Source: Acidobacteria subdivision 2 bacterium RH1 MAG20
Lineage (GTDB): Bacteria; Acidobacteriota; Terriglobia; Terriglobales; Acidobacteriaceae
Reading direction: 5' to 3'
DNA: 64,000 nucleotides
Assembly (NCBI GenBank): GCA_002197545.1
Contig: NFUO01000738.1
Location: 1-64,000 of the forward strand
Translations under genes and position numbers: made by a program
Shown here: positions 14,965 through 23,742 of the stretch, in pieces
Numbering within the stretch: position 1 is the first letter of the stretch
How the letters are laid out: each line of letters begins with the position of its first letter
Notes under the pieces: model-generated
Seen by the model: only the letters and a program-made list of their open reading frames with translations
The model's database searches: none
What the model was told of the DNA's origin: nothing

Positions 14965-16871
14965 ATTTGAAGCTGATGTCCGTTTTTCCGCAGGACCTCC
15001 TCGCCCTGCTCGCAATTTCACTCGCGCTGACGAATTTGTCAGCAGCTCAGGTAAAGCAACCGGCAACCGACAGCACCGCACCGCACGACAAGGTCCTCTT
15101 CAGCAGCGACAAACCTCCTGCATCACCTGCAACGAAGGCCGCAAAATCCATAGACACTGTCACCGATGCCGAACGCAACTCGCTCACCTTCACCGCCTAC
15201 GATCTGGACGTTCATCTCGTGCCTGCCAAATCGCAACTGTCCGTGCGAGCGAAACTCACAGTCCGAAACTCGGGAACAGGGCCTCTGACCGACCTCGCCT
15301 TTCAGTTGTCCTCGTCGTTGAACTGGGAGAGCTTTGGAATGCAGAGTGACGATCGCATCGTCCAGCTCCCCTTCGTCCAACACGATATCGACACTGACAC
15401 CGACCATACAGGTCAGGCAAAGGAAGCCATCGTCACCCTGCCGCAACCCCTGGCTCCCGGAGCGAGCATCGAACTGACCACCTTCTACTCCGGCGAGATA
15501 CAACAATCGGCCAAGCGGTTAGAGCGCATCGGAGCACCCGTTGACCAAGCAGCCGCAGCGGACTGGGACAAGATCGCTCCCGGCAGCACTGCTCTTCGCG
15601 GATTCGGAAACGTGTTGTGGTATCCCACAGCCTCCGCTCCGGTATTCCTCGGCGACGGAGCGAAGCTCTTTCAGCTAGTAGGCAAAACCAGGCTCCAGCA
15701 ATCCGCTGCGACGATCCACCTGCGGCTTGCGGTCGAATACATCGGCAACCCGCCCGATGCAGCCTTCTTCTGCGGCCGCAAGCAGTCTCTGGTTGCCACA
15801 AACGAGAACGTCGATGCTGCCTTGGCGGCAAACACTCCAGGAGTCGCCACGGCGGAGTTTCCCAGCCGCCCGCTAGGCTTCCGCGCTCCCAGCCTGTTCA
15901 TCCCCAGCGGAGCGCCCACCACAACCGATAGAAACCTGATCGCCGCCGTAACGGATCATTACGATACGCTGCCAAGCTATGCGGCAGCAGCCGTCAAGGT
16001 CGAGCCGCTTCTGAAGGAATGGCTCGGACCAACCCCTCTGAGCACCCTCAACATCATCGACCACGACGGCCAGCCGTTCGAAGATGATGCACTTCTTGTC
16101 GCCCCCATGCGCGCCACCGATCCCGATGCATTGGCGTCATCGTTGGTGCATTCTCTTACCCACGCATGGTTCAGCTCCTCCCATGTATGGCTCGACGAGG
16201 GTGTCCCACAGTTCATGTCGTTGCTATGGATAGAGCATAGCCAGGGCCGAGAGATTGCGCTGCAGCAACTACAACAGCAGGTAAACACGCTGGCTTTAGC
16301 CGAGCCGGCACTATCTCAGAACGCCGATCCAACCCAGGAAGGACAAAGCCTGGTCCGGGCAAGCGATGAGGTTTATTACCGGACAAAGGCGGCATCGGTG
16401 TTGTGGATGTTACGGTCAATCGTCGGAAACGACGCGCTCAGGCAGGCGCTACAGCTCTATCGTCAAATGGGCAACCTGGATCAAGACCCGAAGGAGTTTC
16501 AACGTGTCCTGGAGAAGTGCTCTCACAAAGATCTGAACTGGTTTTTCAACGACTGGGTTTATCGAGATCGCGGTCTTCCAGATCTGACCATTGCCAATGT
16601 AACCCCACGTCAGCTTCCTGCACAGGGACTCAAGGCGGCAAGCTGGCTGGTTGCAGTTGAGGTTCGCAACAATGGCGACGCAGCCGCTGAAGTTCCAGTC
16701 ACAGTCCGTTCAGGGATGCTCACAACGACTGAACGGCTCCGCATCATGGGAAGATCCAGCGCCTCAACGCGAATCGTCTTTGAGAGCACTCCCGACGAGG
16801 TCATTGTGAACGATGGCAGTGTTCCCGAGATGGGCGCGACCACACACACCAAACAGCTTGTGATGCACTAA
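14961..16871 (+). CDS. Secreted gluzincin-like (Peptidase MA/M1-type) protein lacking the catalytic Glu
   Basis: 636 residues with a signal segment (LLALLAISLALTNLSAAQ). Residues 60-200 resemble the beta-sandwich N-domain of M1-type aminopeptidases (LTFTAYDLDVHLVPAKSQLS). The zinc site reads LVHSLTHAWF: H397 and H401 are present, and E413 in WLDEGVPQFM could be the third ligand, but the general-base Glu of HExxH is replaced by Ser398. The 11-residue gap to the Glu is closer to Peptidase MA proteins than to classical M1 (18). It may bind zinc without cleaving peptides. It is translationally coupled to rlmB. Confidence 0.8.
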   Translation: MNLKLMSVFPQDLLALLAISLALTNLSAAQVKQPATDSTAPHDKVLFSSDKPPASPATKAAKSIDTVTDAERNSLTFTAYDLDVHLVPAKSQLSVRAKLTVRNSGTGPLTDLAFQLSSSLNWESFGMQSDDRIVQLPFVQHDIDTDTDHTGQAKEAIVTLPQPLAPGASIELTTFYSGEIQQSAKRLERIGAPVDQAAAADWDKIAPGSTALRGFGNVLWYPTASAPVFLGDGAKLFQLVGKTRLQQSAATIHLRLAVEYIGNPPDAAFFCGRKQSLVATNENVDAALAANTPGVATAEFPSRPLGFRAPSLFIPSGAPTTTDRNLIAAVTDHYDTLPSYAAAAVKVEPLLKEWLGPTPLSTLNIIDHDGQPFEDDALLVAPMRATDPDALASSLVHSLTHAWFSSSHVWLDEGVPQFMSLLWIEHSQGREIALQQLQQQVNTLALAEPALSQNADPTQEGQSLVRASDEVYYRTKAASVLWMLRSIVGNDALRQALQLYRQMGNLDQDPKEFQRVLEKCSHKDLNWFFNDWVYRDRGLPDLTIANVTPRQLPAQGLKAASWLVAVEVRNNGDAAAEVPVTVRSGMLTTTERLRIMGRSSASTRIVFESTPDEVIVNDGSVPEMGATTHTKQLVMH

Positions 16872-16892
16872 TCGGATTCGATTTGCCAGACG

Positions 16893-18584
16893 TTACCGAT
16901 GCCTGCGGCGCGAAGGGCGAGTGACAGGATGAACCGGGGCCTCTGTCCAGACCTGCGCTCCCCCCCACGGACGAACCGCTGTCAGATCGACGCGAAAGGG
17001 TCCTGCGGCATGGGTGGCCAGTAATGTCTTCGCCAGTCCGTCGCCAAGCTCCGGCAGCGCTGCCCCGAGCGCAAGCAAGCGTGAAGAAGTTGCCATGCCG
17101 GTAAGATGCAACGTATATCCGGTCGCATTGAAAGAACCTTCTACCATTGCAGGTTCTTTGCCACCGAGAGCCAGGGGCGTGGGTGCGAGCAAAAAGGTGC
17201 TGCTGGATGGCGGTGGCAGTGTTTGTTTTCGACGCGAACGCACTTTGACCACCGATTGCGTTGCGGACCGAAAAGCAATATCGCCGGCAACCAAGGATGG
17301 TGATCCCGCACGCTGGCTCATCAGCTTGGCGCCGGTTAAAAACATACCCCCCTCCCAGCGCGTGGGCCAGACCGGTCCAGGATGATACGAGAGGCCTCCT
17401 GTCAACGTTCCTCCCATGGAGACGTCAGCCGGAACGCGCTCATTGACAACGTGCAACCAATCCAAAAGCGTGTCGGCGGAAATACCGGGGACTGATATAT
17501 CGGCCTTTGCAGAATCCAGCTTGCGGACATCCGGCACAGATCCGGAGGCCAGCAGTATCTGGGTTTCGGATGAACCCGCTGGTGGCCAACTACAGCGAAC
17601 GTCATTGAAGGAATGAAACAGGTTCGTAGCCGTGCCAAGGCACTCCAACTCGACCGTCAAAGGATGCGTTGGGACGAAGTCCGCGCGACGAGTGTCGCTG
17701 GTCACCAGCTTTGCCTCGACCGCACTATGACCGACCGTGCCCTGTATGTTGGCCGACAGAGTCATGTCACCGCGCCAGCCGGCATCACGCCCAAACAGAA
17801 CGAGGCTTGCTCCGCCGAGGGGCGCCTCGCTCCATTCTCCTTGAAGGTGAATCGGTACCTGACCTAGAGATGTTGCGTGGCCGAGTGTGCCTTCTACCTG
17901 AATCGTGCCGGCGCCTGAGACGTTCGTGTCCGTTCGCGTTGGATTGGCCTTGAGCCGAAGACGCCATTGCTGGGGGTTCGGCAGCCAGAGGGCAAAGTCG
18001 GCATTCGTAAAGGACAGCGGGATCTTTTCCTGATTCAGCTTGAAGTTCAGCCTGGCCCCCGTTGCTTCGATGTAGGGGAACCGCGGAGTTAGGCCGGCTC
18101 TCTTCTGCGCTGTCGGGGCGGCTTCGATGTGAGAAGCCTGGAGCAGGATGCTTTCCAGGTTCCACTTGCCGTCGGGGAGATGCACGAGGTTGACACTTGG
18201 ATCAGTGAAACTGATAGTCGAGAACTCGACGCGCTTCGTCCACAAGGAGCTAAACCGCAGCGTGGCTCGGACAGAGTTGGCCCGGATGATCGGCTCGGAA
18301 CCGAAGGTTGGGTCTTCATCGACGACCAGATTGTCCAGCGTGAAACCGGGCAACGGTAGTAGGTTCAGGGTAACTCTATCCAGATGGACAGGACGACCGA
18401 GGCTTTGGCTAATACTGGTGACAATGCGCCGCTGGAAGCGATTCACGCTGATGAGCGGCGGAACGATCGCCAACAGAAGCAGAGCCAGCAGCGCTAACCA
18501 CAGAAAGAGAAAGCGACGGAAGAAGCCGGCGCGCTGCGATTCCGTGTTCTCGCTTCGCGCGTAAGTTGGATCGGTTTCCTGCAT
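16893..18584 (-). CDS. AsmA family inner-membrane protein
   Basis: 563 residues from the ATG at 18584. After a short cytoplasmic tail, one membrane anchor (FLWLALLALLLLAIVPPLIS) leads to the AsmA N-terminal domain (NRFQRRIVTSISQSLGRPVH, LDRVTLNLLPLPGFTLDNLV). The rest is a long beta-rich periplasmic region. AsmA-like proteins are thought to move phospholipid between membranes or assist outer-membrane assembly. The C-terminus (PSRRRHR) is basic and the protein is shorter than E. coli AsmA. Downstream of the second lepB on the same strand, 46 bp apart. Confidence 0.85.
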   Translation of the reverse strand: MQETDPTYARSENTESQRAGFFRRFLFLWLALLALLLLAIVPPLISVNRFQRRIVTSISQSLGRPVHLDRVTLNLLPLPGFTLDNLVVDEDPTFGSEPIIRANSVRATLRFSSLWTKRVEFSTISFTDPSVNLVHLPDGKWNLESILLQASHIEAAPTAQKRAGLTPRFPYIEATGARLNFKLNQEKIPLSFTNADFALWLPNPQQWRLRLKANPTRTDTNVSGAGTIQVEGTLGHATSLGQVPIHLQGEWSEAPLGGASLVLFGRDAGWRGDMTLSANIQGTVGHSAVEAKLVTSDTRRADFVPTHPLTVELECLGTATNLFHSFNDVRCSWPPAGSSETQILLASGSVPDVRKLDSAKADISVPGISADTLLDWLHVVNERVPADVSMGGTLTGGLSYHPGPVWPTRWEGGMFLTGAKLMSQRAGSPSLVAGDIAFRSATQSVVKVRSRRKQTLPPPSSSTFLLAPTPLALGGKEPAMVEGSFNATGYTLHLTGMATSSRLLALGAALPELGDGLAKTLLATHAAGPFRVDLTAVRPWGGAQVWTEAPVHPVTRPSRRRHR

Positions 18585-18629
18585 GAACAATTGTTCCGTG
18601 TTGCAACACCCGGCACACGGATACAGCCT

Positions 18630-19433
18630 CTATCGAATAATGTGAAAAGTACGTTTCCAACGTGTCTCGTCGAAGAAGTGAACGAGAATATGGCCGATGA
18701 AGCTCAGGCGGTCGCCGATGCCTTGTTTATTAATCTGGTCGGCCGGGGTCTCGAACGACCAGTAGACGAACAGGGGACGACCGACGATGTTTTCCCTGGG
18801 GACGAAGCCCCAATAGCGTCCGTCGAGGCTTTCGGTGCGGTTGTCGCCCATGGCAAATACTTTGCCGGGGGGGACTACGAGGTCGCCGTTTTGAATGTGG
18901 TTCGGAAGGTCCAGCGCCCAGCTTGCGGTTACCTCATCCATTGGGCCGGGTGGAATTGCCGGGAAGTCATCCCGGTATGGGTTGTAGGCATGTTGCGGAT
19001 CGCCGTCGTCGGCAGGCTTGCCAGCCTGAGGTTCATTCTGGGCGACGCCGTTCAGGTATACGATTCCGTCGCGCAGGTGGATGTGATCGCCGGGGATGCC
19101 GATGGCGCGTTTGACCAGGAAGAGGTCTGGGGTTTCAGGGTTGGGCTTGTAGAAGACGATAATGTCTCCGCGGCGGATGTCGCGGTAATGGACGAAAGGG
19201 GCCCATTTTGTGGGGGGCGCGAAGGAAGTCCGGTCGACCAGGACATGGTCGCCTATGAGCAGGGTCTTGGTCATCGAGGCAGACGGTATCTCGAAGTTCT
19301 GGAAGATGAACGTCATGACAAAGAGACCGATGGCGAGCACAGTGCAGATGGATGCCAATGATTCTAAAGGAGTTTCTGTCTGATCTGTCGGTGCAGCCGT
19401 TGTCTCTTTTGACTCGGATTCCGTTGTATTCAT
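18630..19433 (-). CDS. lepB: Signal peptidase I, second copy
   Basis: 267 residues. One membrane segment (ICTVLAIGLFVMTFIFQNF) precedes the serine box EIPSASMTK (S53) and lysine box LFLVKRAIGIPGD (K108); the C-terminal box is GDNRTESLDGRYWGFV. It differs clearly from the lepB at 8594: the cytoplasmic tail is acidic instead of histidine-rich and an insert (GKPADDGDPQHAYNPY) differs. Paired signal peptidases are common in acidobacteria and may differ in substrate range. Probably co-transcribed with the AsmA gene. Confidence 0.93.
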   Translation of the reverse strand: MNTTESESKETTAAPTDQTETPLESLASICTVLAIGLFVMTFIFQNFEIPSASMTKTLLIGDHVLVDRTSFAPPTKWAPFVHYRDIRRGDIIVFYKPNPETPDLFLVKRAIGIPGDHIHLRDGIVYLNGVAQNEPQAGKPADDGDPQHAYNPYRDDFPAIPPGPMDEVTASWALDLPNHIQNGDLVVPPGKVFAMGDNRTESLDGRYWGFVPRENIVGRPLFVYWSFETPADQINKQGIGDRLSFIGHILVHFFDETRWKRTFHIIR

Positions 19434-19626
19434 TTAGTGCTTGTCTCCACGATGCAAGTGTCAGTGTATCGCCGATTTGGGGTATGAATGTGGTGGAATG
19501 TGTGGCAATGCTGGGTCAATGGGTTCCCGTGAGCTTGGTTGAGTGGGCGATTCTTAAACCGTTTAGAATGAATTTCAGGTAAAGTTGCTGGTTGAGGGCT
19601 CCTTCAAGAGGAAATCTTTATTTTTC

Positions 19627-20319
19627 ATGAATCAGATTAAGCAAAACCGAGTCTTTTTCCATCAGAAGCGCGTCAGAGACAATGTGCAGGATGGAGCAAA
19701 CTCGCTGGCAGTTGCGATGACCGCCCAGGTCCAGAGCGAAAACGCGGCCATTGCCCAAGGCCTGAAAAAACAGAATTCTGAACTGCTCGATCAACTGATT
19801 GAGCTTTATCAGCACCGTTTGATGCGTTATTTGCTGTTTCTTACCGGCAAACGTGAGGTTGCGGAGGATCTTTTTCAGGAGACGTGGATGCGTGTATTGT
19901 TGCGCGGAGCGCAATACAACGGTAAAGCACGCTTCGATACGTGGCTGTTTGCGATTGCACGTAATCTGGTCATCGATCTTTCGAGAAAGCGCACCATGGC
20001 GAGCATCGATGAGATGAGCGAGGGGAAAGATGATGATCGCCCCATTGAGTTTGCCATGGCTGGCCCTTCTCCGCTGGAGCAGTTTCAGGAACGGGAGAAT
20101 TGCGCCGAGGTGGGTGAGGTACTGCTGAAGCTTGAACCAACCTATAGAGAGGTACTGGTTCTGCGGTTTTATGAAGAGCTTTCGCTTGAAGAAATCGCCA
20201 GTGTTACACGAGCGCCCTTATCAACGGTGAAATCCAGGCTTTATCGTGGGCTGGCAGCCCTCAAGCCGGAGATGGAGCAGCTTCGCGCATCTCGTTCGGT
20301 TGGAGAGGCGACTGTATGA
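19627..20319 (+). CDS. ECF sigma factor
   Basis: 230 residues from the ATG at 19627; a TTG at 19585 would add 14. Region 2 is seen at about residues 60-120 (LTGKREVAEDLFQETWMRVL, then FDTWLFAIARNLVIDLSRKR), and region 4 at about 165-215 (VLVLRFYEELSLEEIASVTR then STVKSRLYRGLAALK). It is the first of four tightly packed genes; its stop overlaps the next start by 4 bp. The neighbour is a short membrane protein that may be its anti-sigma partner, though it lacks the usual zinc motif. Confidence 0.92.
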   Translation: MNQIKQNRVFFHQKRVRDNVQDGANSLAVAMTAQVQSENAAIAQGLKKQNSELLDQLIELYQHRLMRYLLFLTGKREVAEDLFQETWMRVLLRGAQYNGKARFDTWLFAIARNLVIDLSRKRTMASIDEMSEGKDDDRPIEFAMAGPSPLEQFQERENCAEVGEVLLKLEPTYREVLVLRFYEELSLEEIASVTRAPLSTVKSRLYRGLAALKPEMEQLRASRSVGEATV

Positions 20320-20711
20320 AGGGTAATGTCGACGAGCACCTGACGGACGAGAACAGGCGCATGTTTGCTCGGGCCGCGTTGCCTGAGATGAACACGTCGG
20401 CCCGTGCGTCGACAGTCAACCGGACGCACCGCGTCGTGCGGGAGCGGGCAAAGATACTGCAGGCGCGTCGCAGCCGGGTTCGCAGTTTGTGGATTCCGCT
20501 GACAATGTGTTCCGCGCTTCTGCTGATGATCTGCTATGCCGTATGGACGGTGTTGGACGGTTATGAAATAACTCCCATGGGGATTCCCGATTCGAGCGAC
20601 CAGTTTCTTGTACTGCTTCTCTGGTTCTTCCCGGTTTCGATGGCGTTGCTATTGATGGTATGGTTCCGGCGGATGCGCGGTAAACGTTCTGGCCAGGAGG
20701 TTGTGCGATGA
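20316..20711 (+). CDS. Small membrane protein, possible anti-sigma partner
   Basis: 131 residues: a charged N-terminal half (residues 1-55, rich in Arg), then two membrane segments (PLTMCSALLLMICYAVWTVL and FLVLLLWFFPVSMALLLMVW) and a basic end. No HxxxCxxC zinc motif. Its position directly after an ECF sigma gene, with ATGA overlaps on both sides, suggests it restrains the sigma factor, but this is inferred from context only. Confidence 0.75.
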   Translation: MKGNVDEHLTDENRRMFARAALPEMNTSARASTVNRTHRVVRERAKILQARRSRVRSLWIPLTMCSALLLMICYAVWTVLDGYEITPMGIPDSSDQFLVLLLWFFPVSMALLLMVWFRRMRGKRSGQEVVR

Positions 20712-21256
20712 CCATGCCCTGGAACCAGAAATCGGACAGATCGCAGAAAGCGGCGGCGACGGATGAAGACCAGCTAACCCTGATTCCTGCGTGGTCGGTC
20801 ATCCTGGCGATTGCTGTGTTTGGAGCGGTCCAGTATATATTTCAAGTCGTTATGCCCCATCATCGGCATGAGTTGCTTCCTATGCGGATTCTGATGGGAT
20901 ATTCGTGGGGGACGATGCTGGCGACGTATGTGCTGCTGATTGGGTACGTGAGCCGCGATGTCAAACGTCGCAATATGTCGGCCGGATTGTGGATGCTGGT
21001 TGTGATTGTGATGCCGGGAGGGATTGGAGCGGTCGTCTACTTCCTGCTGCGGCAACCGATTCTTTCCCGTTGCCCTCACTGCAATACAGAGGTGACGTCA
21101 GATATTCACTTCTGTCCACAATGCCAGTTTCAATTGGCGCCGGTTTGCGGGCAGTGCTTCCGTGGCGTACAGATTACGGACGTTTACTGCGCGCAATGCG
21201 GACATGATCTTGCCAAAGATCAAGCTCCGGCGCGGCTGCGGGTGTATAGCGACTAG
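20708..21256 (+). CDS. Membrane protein with double zinc ribbon
   Basis: 182 residues. Three membrane segments occupy residues 25-120 (WSVILAIAVFGAVQYIFQVV, WGTMLATYVLLIGYV, LWMLVVIVMPGGIGAVVYFL). The C-terminus carries two CxxC zinc ribbons in tandem: CPHCNTE...CPQC and CGQC...CAQCGHD. Such ribbons are usually protein- or nucleic-acid-binding. It overlaps the previous gene by 4 bp and lies 9 bp before the LytTR regulator, so it may be the membrane input of that regulator in place of a sensor kinase. Confidence 0.8.
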   Translation: MTMPWNQKSDRSQKAAATDEDQLTLIPAWSVILAIAVFGAVQYIFQVVMPHHRHELLPMRILMGYSWGTMLATYVLLIGYVSRDVKRRNMSAGLWMLVVIVMPGGIGAVVYFLLRQPILSRCPHCNTEVTSDIHFCPQCQFQLAPVCGQCFRGVQITDVYCAQCGHDLAKDQAPARLRVYSD

Positions 21257-21265
21257 ACTGTACGT

Positions 21266-22054
21266 ATGCCATTAACCGCGCTCATCATTGATGACGAACC
21301 GTTGGCGCGACAGGAGCTTCAGTATCTGCTGGAGCGGGCTGGTGGGGTCGAGATCGTAGCTCAGGGAACCAATGGGATTGAAGCGGTGGAGCTGATCCGC
21401 GCGCATAAGCCTGATGTTGTGTTTCTCGATGTTCAGATGCCCGGTCTGGACGGATTCGCTGTGCTGAAGAAGCTGCTGGACCGCAAGACGTCAATGCCGC
21501 AGGTGGTCTTCGCCACTGCGTTCAACCAATATGCTGTGCGGGCCTTCGAGGTGAATGCAGTTGATTATCTGCTGAAACCGTTTGACCTGAAACGGGTGTC
21601 GCAGACGATTGAGAAGGCCCTGGCGCGAATGGCAGCTCCCACTGAGTCGGCCAGCGATGCCAAGCTGGACGCATTGCTGCGGCTGGTGGAAGAGCAGTCG
21701 AATGGGGGCAAAGTCAATTCGGGTAAGGTCATCGTGCGCGCGCAGAACCGACTGCTGCTGGTGAATCAGAAGGAGATCTGCTTCGCTTCAATTGAAGACG
21801 GAACGATCACGGTGGTTACGCCAACGGTGGAGGGGCACTCAAACTGCCGGACGCTCGAAGAGCTGATGGACCAGCTCGATCCGGAGACGTTCTGGCGGGC
21901 GCACCGCTCGTATGTGGTTAATATCCAGCACATACGGGAGGTTGTGCCGTGGTTCAAATCAAGCTATCAGCTCAGGATGGACGATCCCAGGAAGACTGAG
22001 ATTCCTGTGAGTCGGGCCCAGACGAAGCGGTTGCGGGAGCTTTTCAACCTGTAG
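21266..22054 (+). CDS. LytTR-family response regulator
   Basis: 262 residues. The receiver domain (1-125) has the acidic pair at DDEPLAR, the phospho-acceptor D55 in VVFLDVQMPG and the conserved Lys in DYLLKPFD. The LytTR DNA-binding domain covers about 150-260 (NRLLLVNQKEICFASIEDGT, FWRAHRSYVVNIQHIREVVP). No histidine kinase gene is adjacent; the genes before it encode an ECF sigma and two membrane proteins. A strong hairpin terminator follows. Confidence 0.93.
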   Translation: MPLTALIIDDEPLARQELQYLLERAGGVEIVAQGTNGIEAVELIRAHKPDVVFLDVQMPGLDGFAVLKKLLDRKTSMPQVVFATAFNQYAVRAFEVNAVDYLLKPFDLKRVSQTIEKALARMAAPTESASDAKLDALLRLVEEQSNGGKVNSGKVIVRAQNRLLLVNQKEICFASIEDGTITVVTPTVEGHSNCRTLEELMDQLDPETFWRAHRSYVVNIQHIREVVPWFKSSYQLRMDDPRKTEIPVSRAQTKRLRELFNL

Positions 22055-22058
22055 CCAG

Positions 22059-22091
22059 AGGTGTCAGCAGATTTCGCTGCCGACACCTTTT
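22059..22091 (+). terminator. Rho-independent terminator of the sigma/LytTR operon
   Basis: AGGTGTCAGCAG pairs with CTGCCGACACCT (one internal mismatch) around ATTTCG, followed by TTTT. It starts a few bases after the LytTR stop and lies between convergent genes. Confidence 0.8.
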
Positions 22092-22098
22092 GGGATGG

Positions 22099-22761
22099 CT
22101 ACTTGGCTTTAGACTTCGGCTGAGCACCCTGGACCATGAGCTGATTGTCGACGCCGAAGGCGCCGGGGGCCGAGTTGGCCTGCATTCCGGCGATGGCTGC
22201 GTCGCTTTGGTTGTTCACTACACCGTAGAGGATGACATTGCCGTTTTTCACGATGATATGGATGGCGTGGTAGCCGAGAGGCGGAGCTGCGGTGACGCCG
22301 CCGGCGGCAAGGGCGACGCCTGCGCCGGGACCGATGGCACGGCCGAGATTACCCTGGTTGGCGTTGTACATGCGCAGAGCGGATGCGGTGTAGACACGGT
22401 TGTAGACAGCGGCGCGAATGCGGTCGTCGTTGGGGGAGTTGGGAAGGACTTCGATCTGGTTGTCGACGGATTCGATGCCGGGGATACCTTTGACGACACG
22501 ACCGGCCGCATCTTTTAACTGGGGGCGAGAGGCGTAACCCTTGAGGATGAGGGTCTTGCCGTGAATGCCGAAGGTGATCCAGTCGAAGACGGCGTAGTCA
22601 GTGAGGCTGCCTATCTTCTGCTGGACGCTCTTGATGATACGGACAGTGTCCTCCTGTGACCATGTGGAGTTGGGTTGAGCGGTCTGCGCGAGGATTGGAG
22701 CGGCAGAAATGGTGAGGCTGAGAAGGGCGGCTGCGATGGTTAGAGATCTGGAACGTGCCAT
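22099..22761 (-). CDS. Secreted BON-domain protein
   Basis: 220 residues from the ATG at 22761 behind GGGAGAG. The signal peptide is SLTIAAALLSLTISAAPILA followed by Q. Two BON modules can be seen: about 45-110 (YAVFDWITFGIHGKTLILKG ... GIPGIESVDNQIEVLP) and 120-215, split by a glycine/alanine-rich insert, with YHAIHIIVKNGNVILYGVVN in the second. BON domains bind phospholipid or envelope surfaces; members such as OsmY are periplasmic stress proteins. Confidence 0.87.
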   Translation of the reverse strand: MARSRSLTIAAALLSLTISAAPILAQTAQPNSTWSQEDTVRIIKSVQQKIGSLTDYAVFDWITFGIHGKTLILKGYASRPQLKDAAGRVVKGIPGIESVDNQIEVLPNSPNDDRIRAAVYNRVYTASALRMYNANQGNLGRAIGPGAGVALAAGGVTAAPPLGYHAIHIIVKNGNVILYGVVNNQSDAAIAGMQANSAPGAFGVDNQLMVQGAQPKSKAK

Positions 22762-22933
22762 TGTTTCTCTCCCGTAGCTAATAAATATGATTTGCGGTTC
22801 GGACAAAAGATACCGCTAATTTAGCGAGTAAGTCTACAAATTTATGATGCAGCTAAGTCGTTTTGTGGCTATGCTTCTGCCGCGGCTTCCGGAGAGCTAT
22901 GTTCATATGCAGTATCCGGGCGCCTGAGAAATG

Positions 22934-22963
22934 GTGCGCTCCGCCCATTCGGTGAGAGCGCAC
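22934..22963 (-). terminator. Hairpin overlapping the end of the ThuA pair
   Basis: GTGCGCTC (22934-22941) and GAGCGCAC (22956-22963) form a perfect 8-bp stem touching the stop codon of the ThuA-like gene at 22963. The tail on the reverse strand (CATTTCT) is only weakly T-rich. Confidence 0.45.
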
Positions 22964-23742
22964 TATTTAGGTTTTTTGGACCTTTCGATGCCGAGCCATT
23001 GCAGGGCGTCATCGAAAAGACGGTTTTGGATGGCGCTGTCGAAGATTTTGGTGCCGTGGCCCATGTTCATGTAGAGCATACGGTAGCGAGTATTGGTCCA
23101 GACAACAGGGATGTCGCCGCCGACGAGCGTATCCTTGAGGCCGAGCGGGTAGTTGCTGGGCGAGAAGGTGATGAGTACCTTGACGTCTTTGTTGAGGCGC
23201 GGACTGGGCTTCCAGATATACCACTCGTTGGCGGGTGAGACGAAGGTGGAGGGCAGGTGTTTGGTGGCGGGACTCGTGTTGTCATCGACGGTGAGGGTGG
23301 CGGGAAGCGGTGGCCAGTTGTTGCCGTAGAAGACTCCTCCGCCGAGGAAGTCGACGAACCATGGCCAGTGGGTGCTGTGGTCGTTGTATGCGGCGATATG
23401 GAAGCCGAGCCATCCGCCGCCGTGGGTCATGTACTGCTCGAAGGCGGTGCGCTGCGCTGGTGTTTGGGGGAAGTCATCGAGCCAGAGGATGAGCTGATAC
23501 TTGGCGAGAGTGGTGGGATTGAGGTCATTCCAGTTAGTTGTCGCGGCGAATTCAAAGTTTTCGCGCTTTGCTGCGGCTGAGTAAAATTGGATGGCTTGAT
23601 GGGCGAAGTCGACGTGGTCGTGCTCCACCGTTTCAGAGTAGAAGGCGAGCACGTGAAAGCGAGGTTGCTGCTGTGCGTGGGTGGTCTGCGGAACGAAGGC
23701 AACGAGTGTGGCGATAAAAGACAGGAGGAAGCAACACTTCAT
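22963..23742 (-). CDS. ThuA-like domain secreted protein
   Basis: 259 residues from the ATG at 23742. A signal peptide (CCFLLSFIATLVAFVPQTTHA) is followed by a class I glutamine amidotransferase-like ThuA fold: RFHVLAFYSETVEHDHVDFA, THGGGWLGFHIAAYND and IPVVWTNTRYRMLYMNMGHG. ThuA-type proteins are linked to trehalose and other sugar metabolism, but the reaction of these secreted forms is not established. The start overlaps the stop of the upstream paralogue (ATGA), so the two are coupled. Confidence 0.85.
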   Translation of the reverse strand: MKCCFLLSFIATLVAFVPQTTHAQQQPRFHVLAFYSETVEHDHVDFAHQAIQFYSAAAKRENFEFAATTNWNDLNPTTLAKYQLILWLDDFPQTPAQRTAFEQYMTHGGGWLGFHIAAYNDHSTHWPWFVDFLGGGVFYGNNWPPLPATLTVDDNTSPATKHLPSTFVSPANEWYIWKPSPRLNKDVKVLITFSPSNYPLGLKDTLVGGDIPVVWTNTRYRMLYMNMGHGTKIFDSAIQNRLFDDALQWLGIERSKKPK

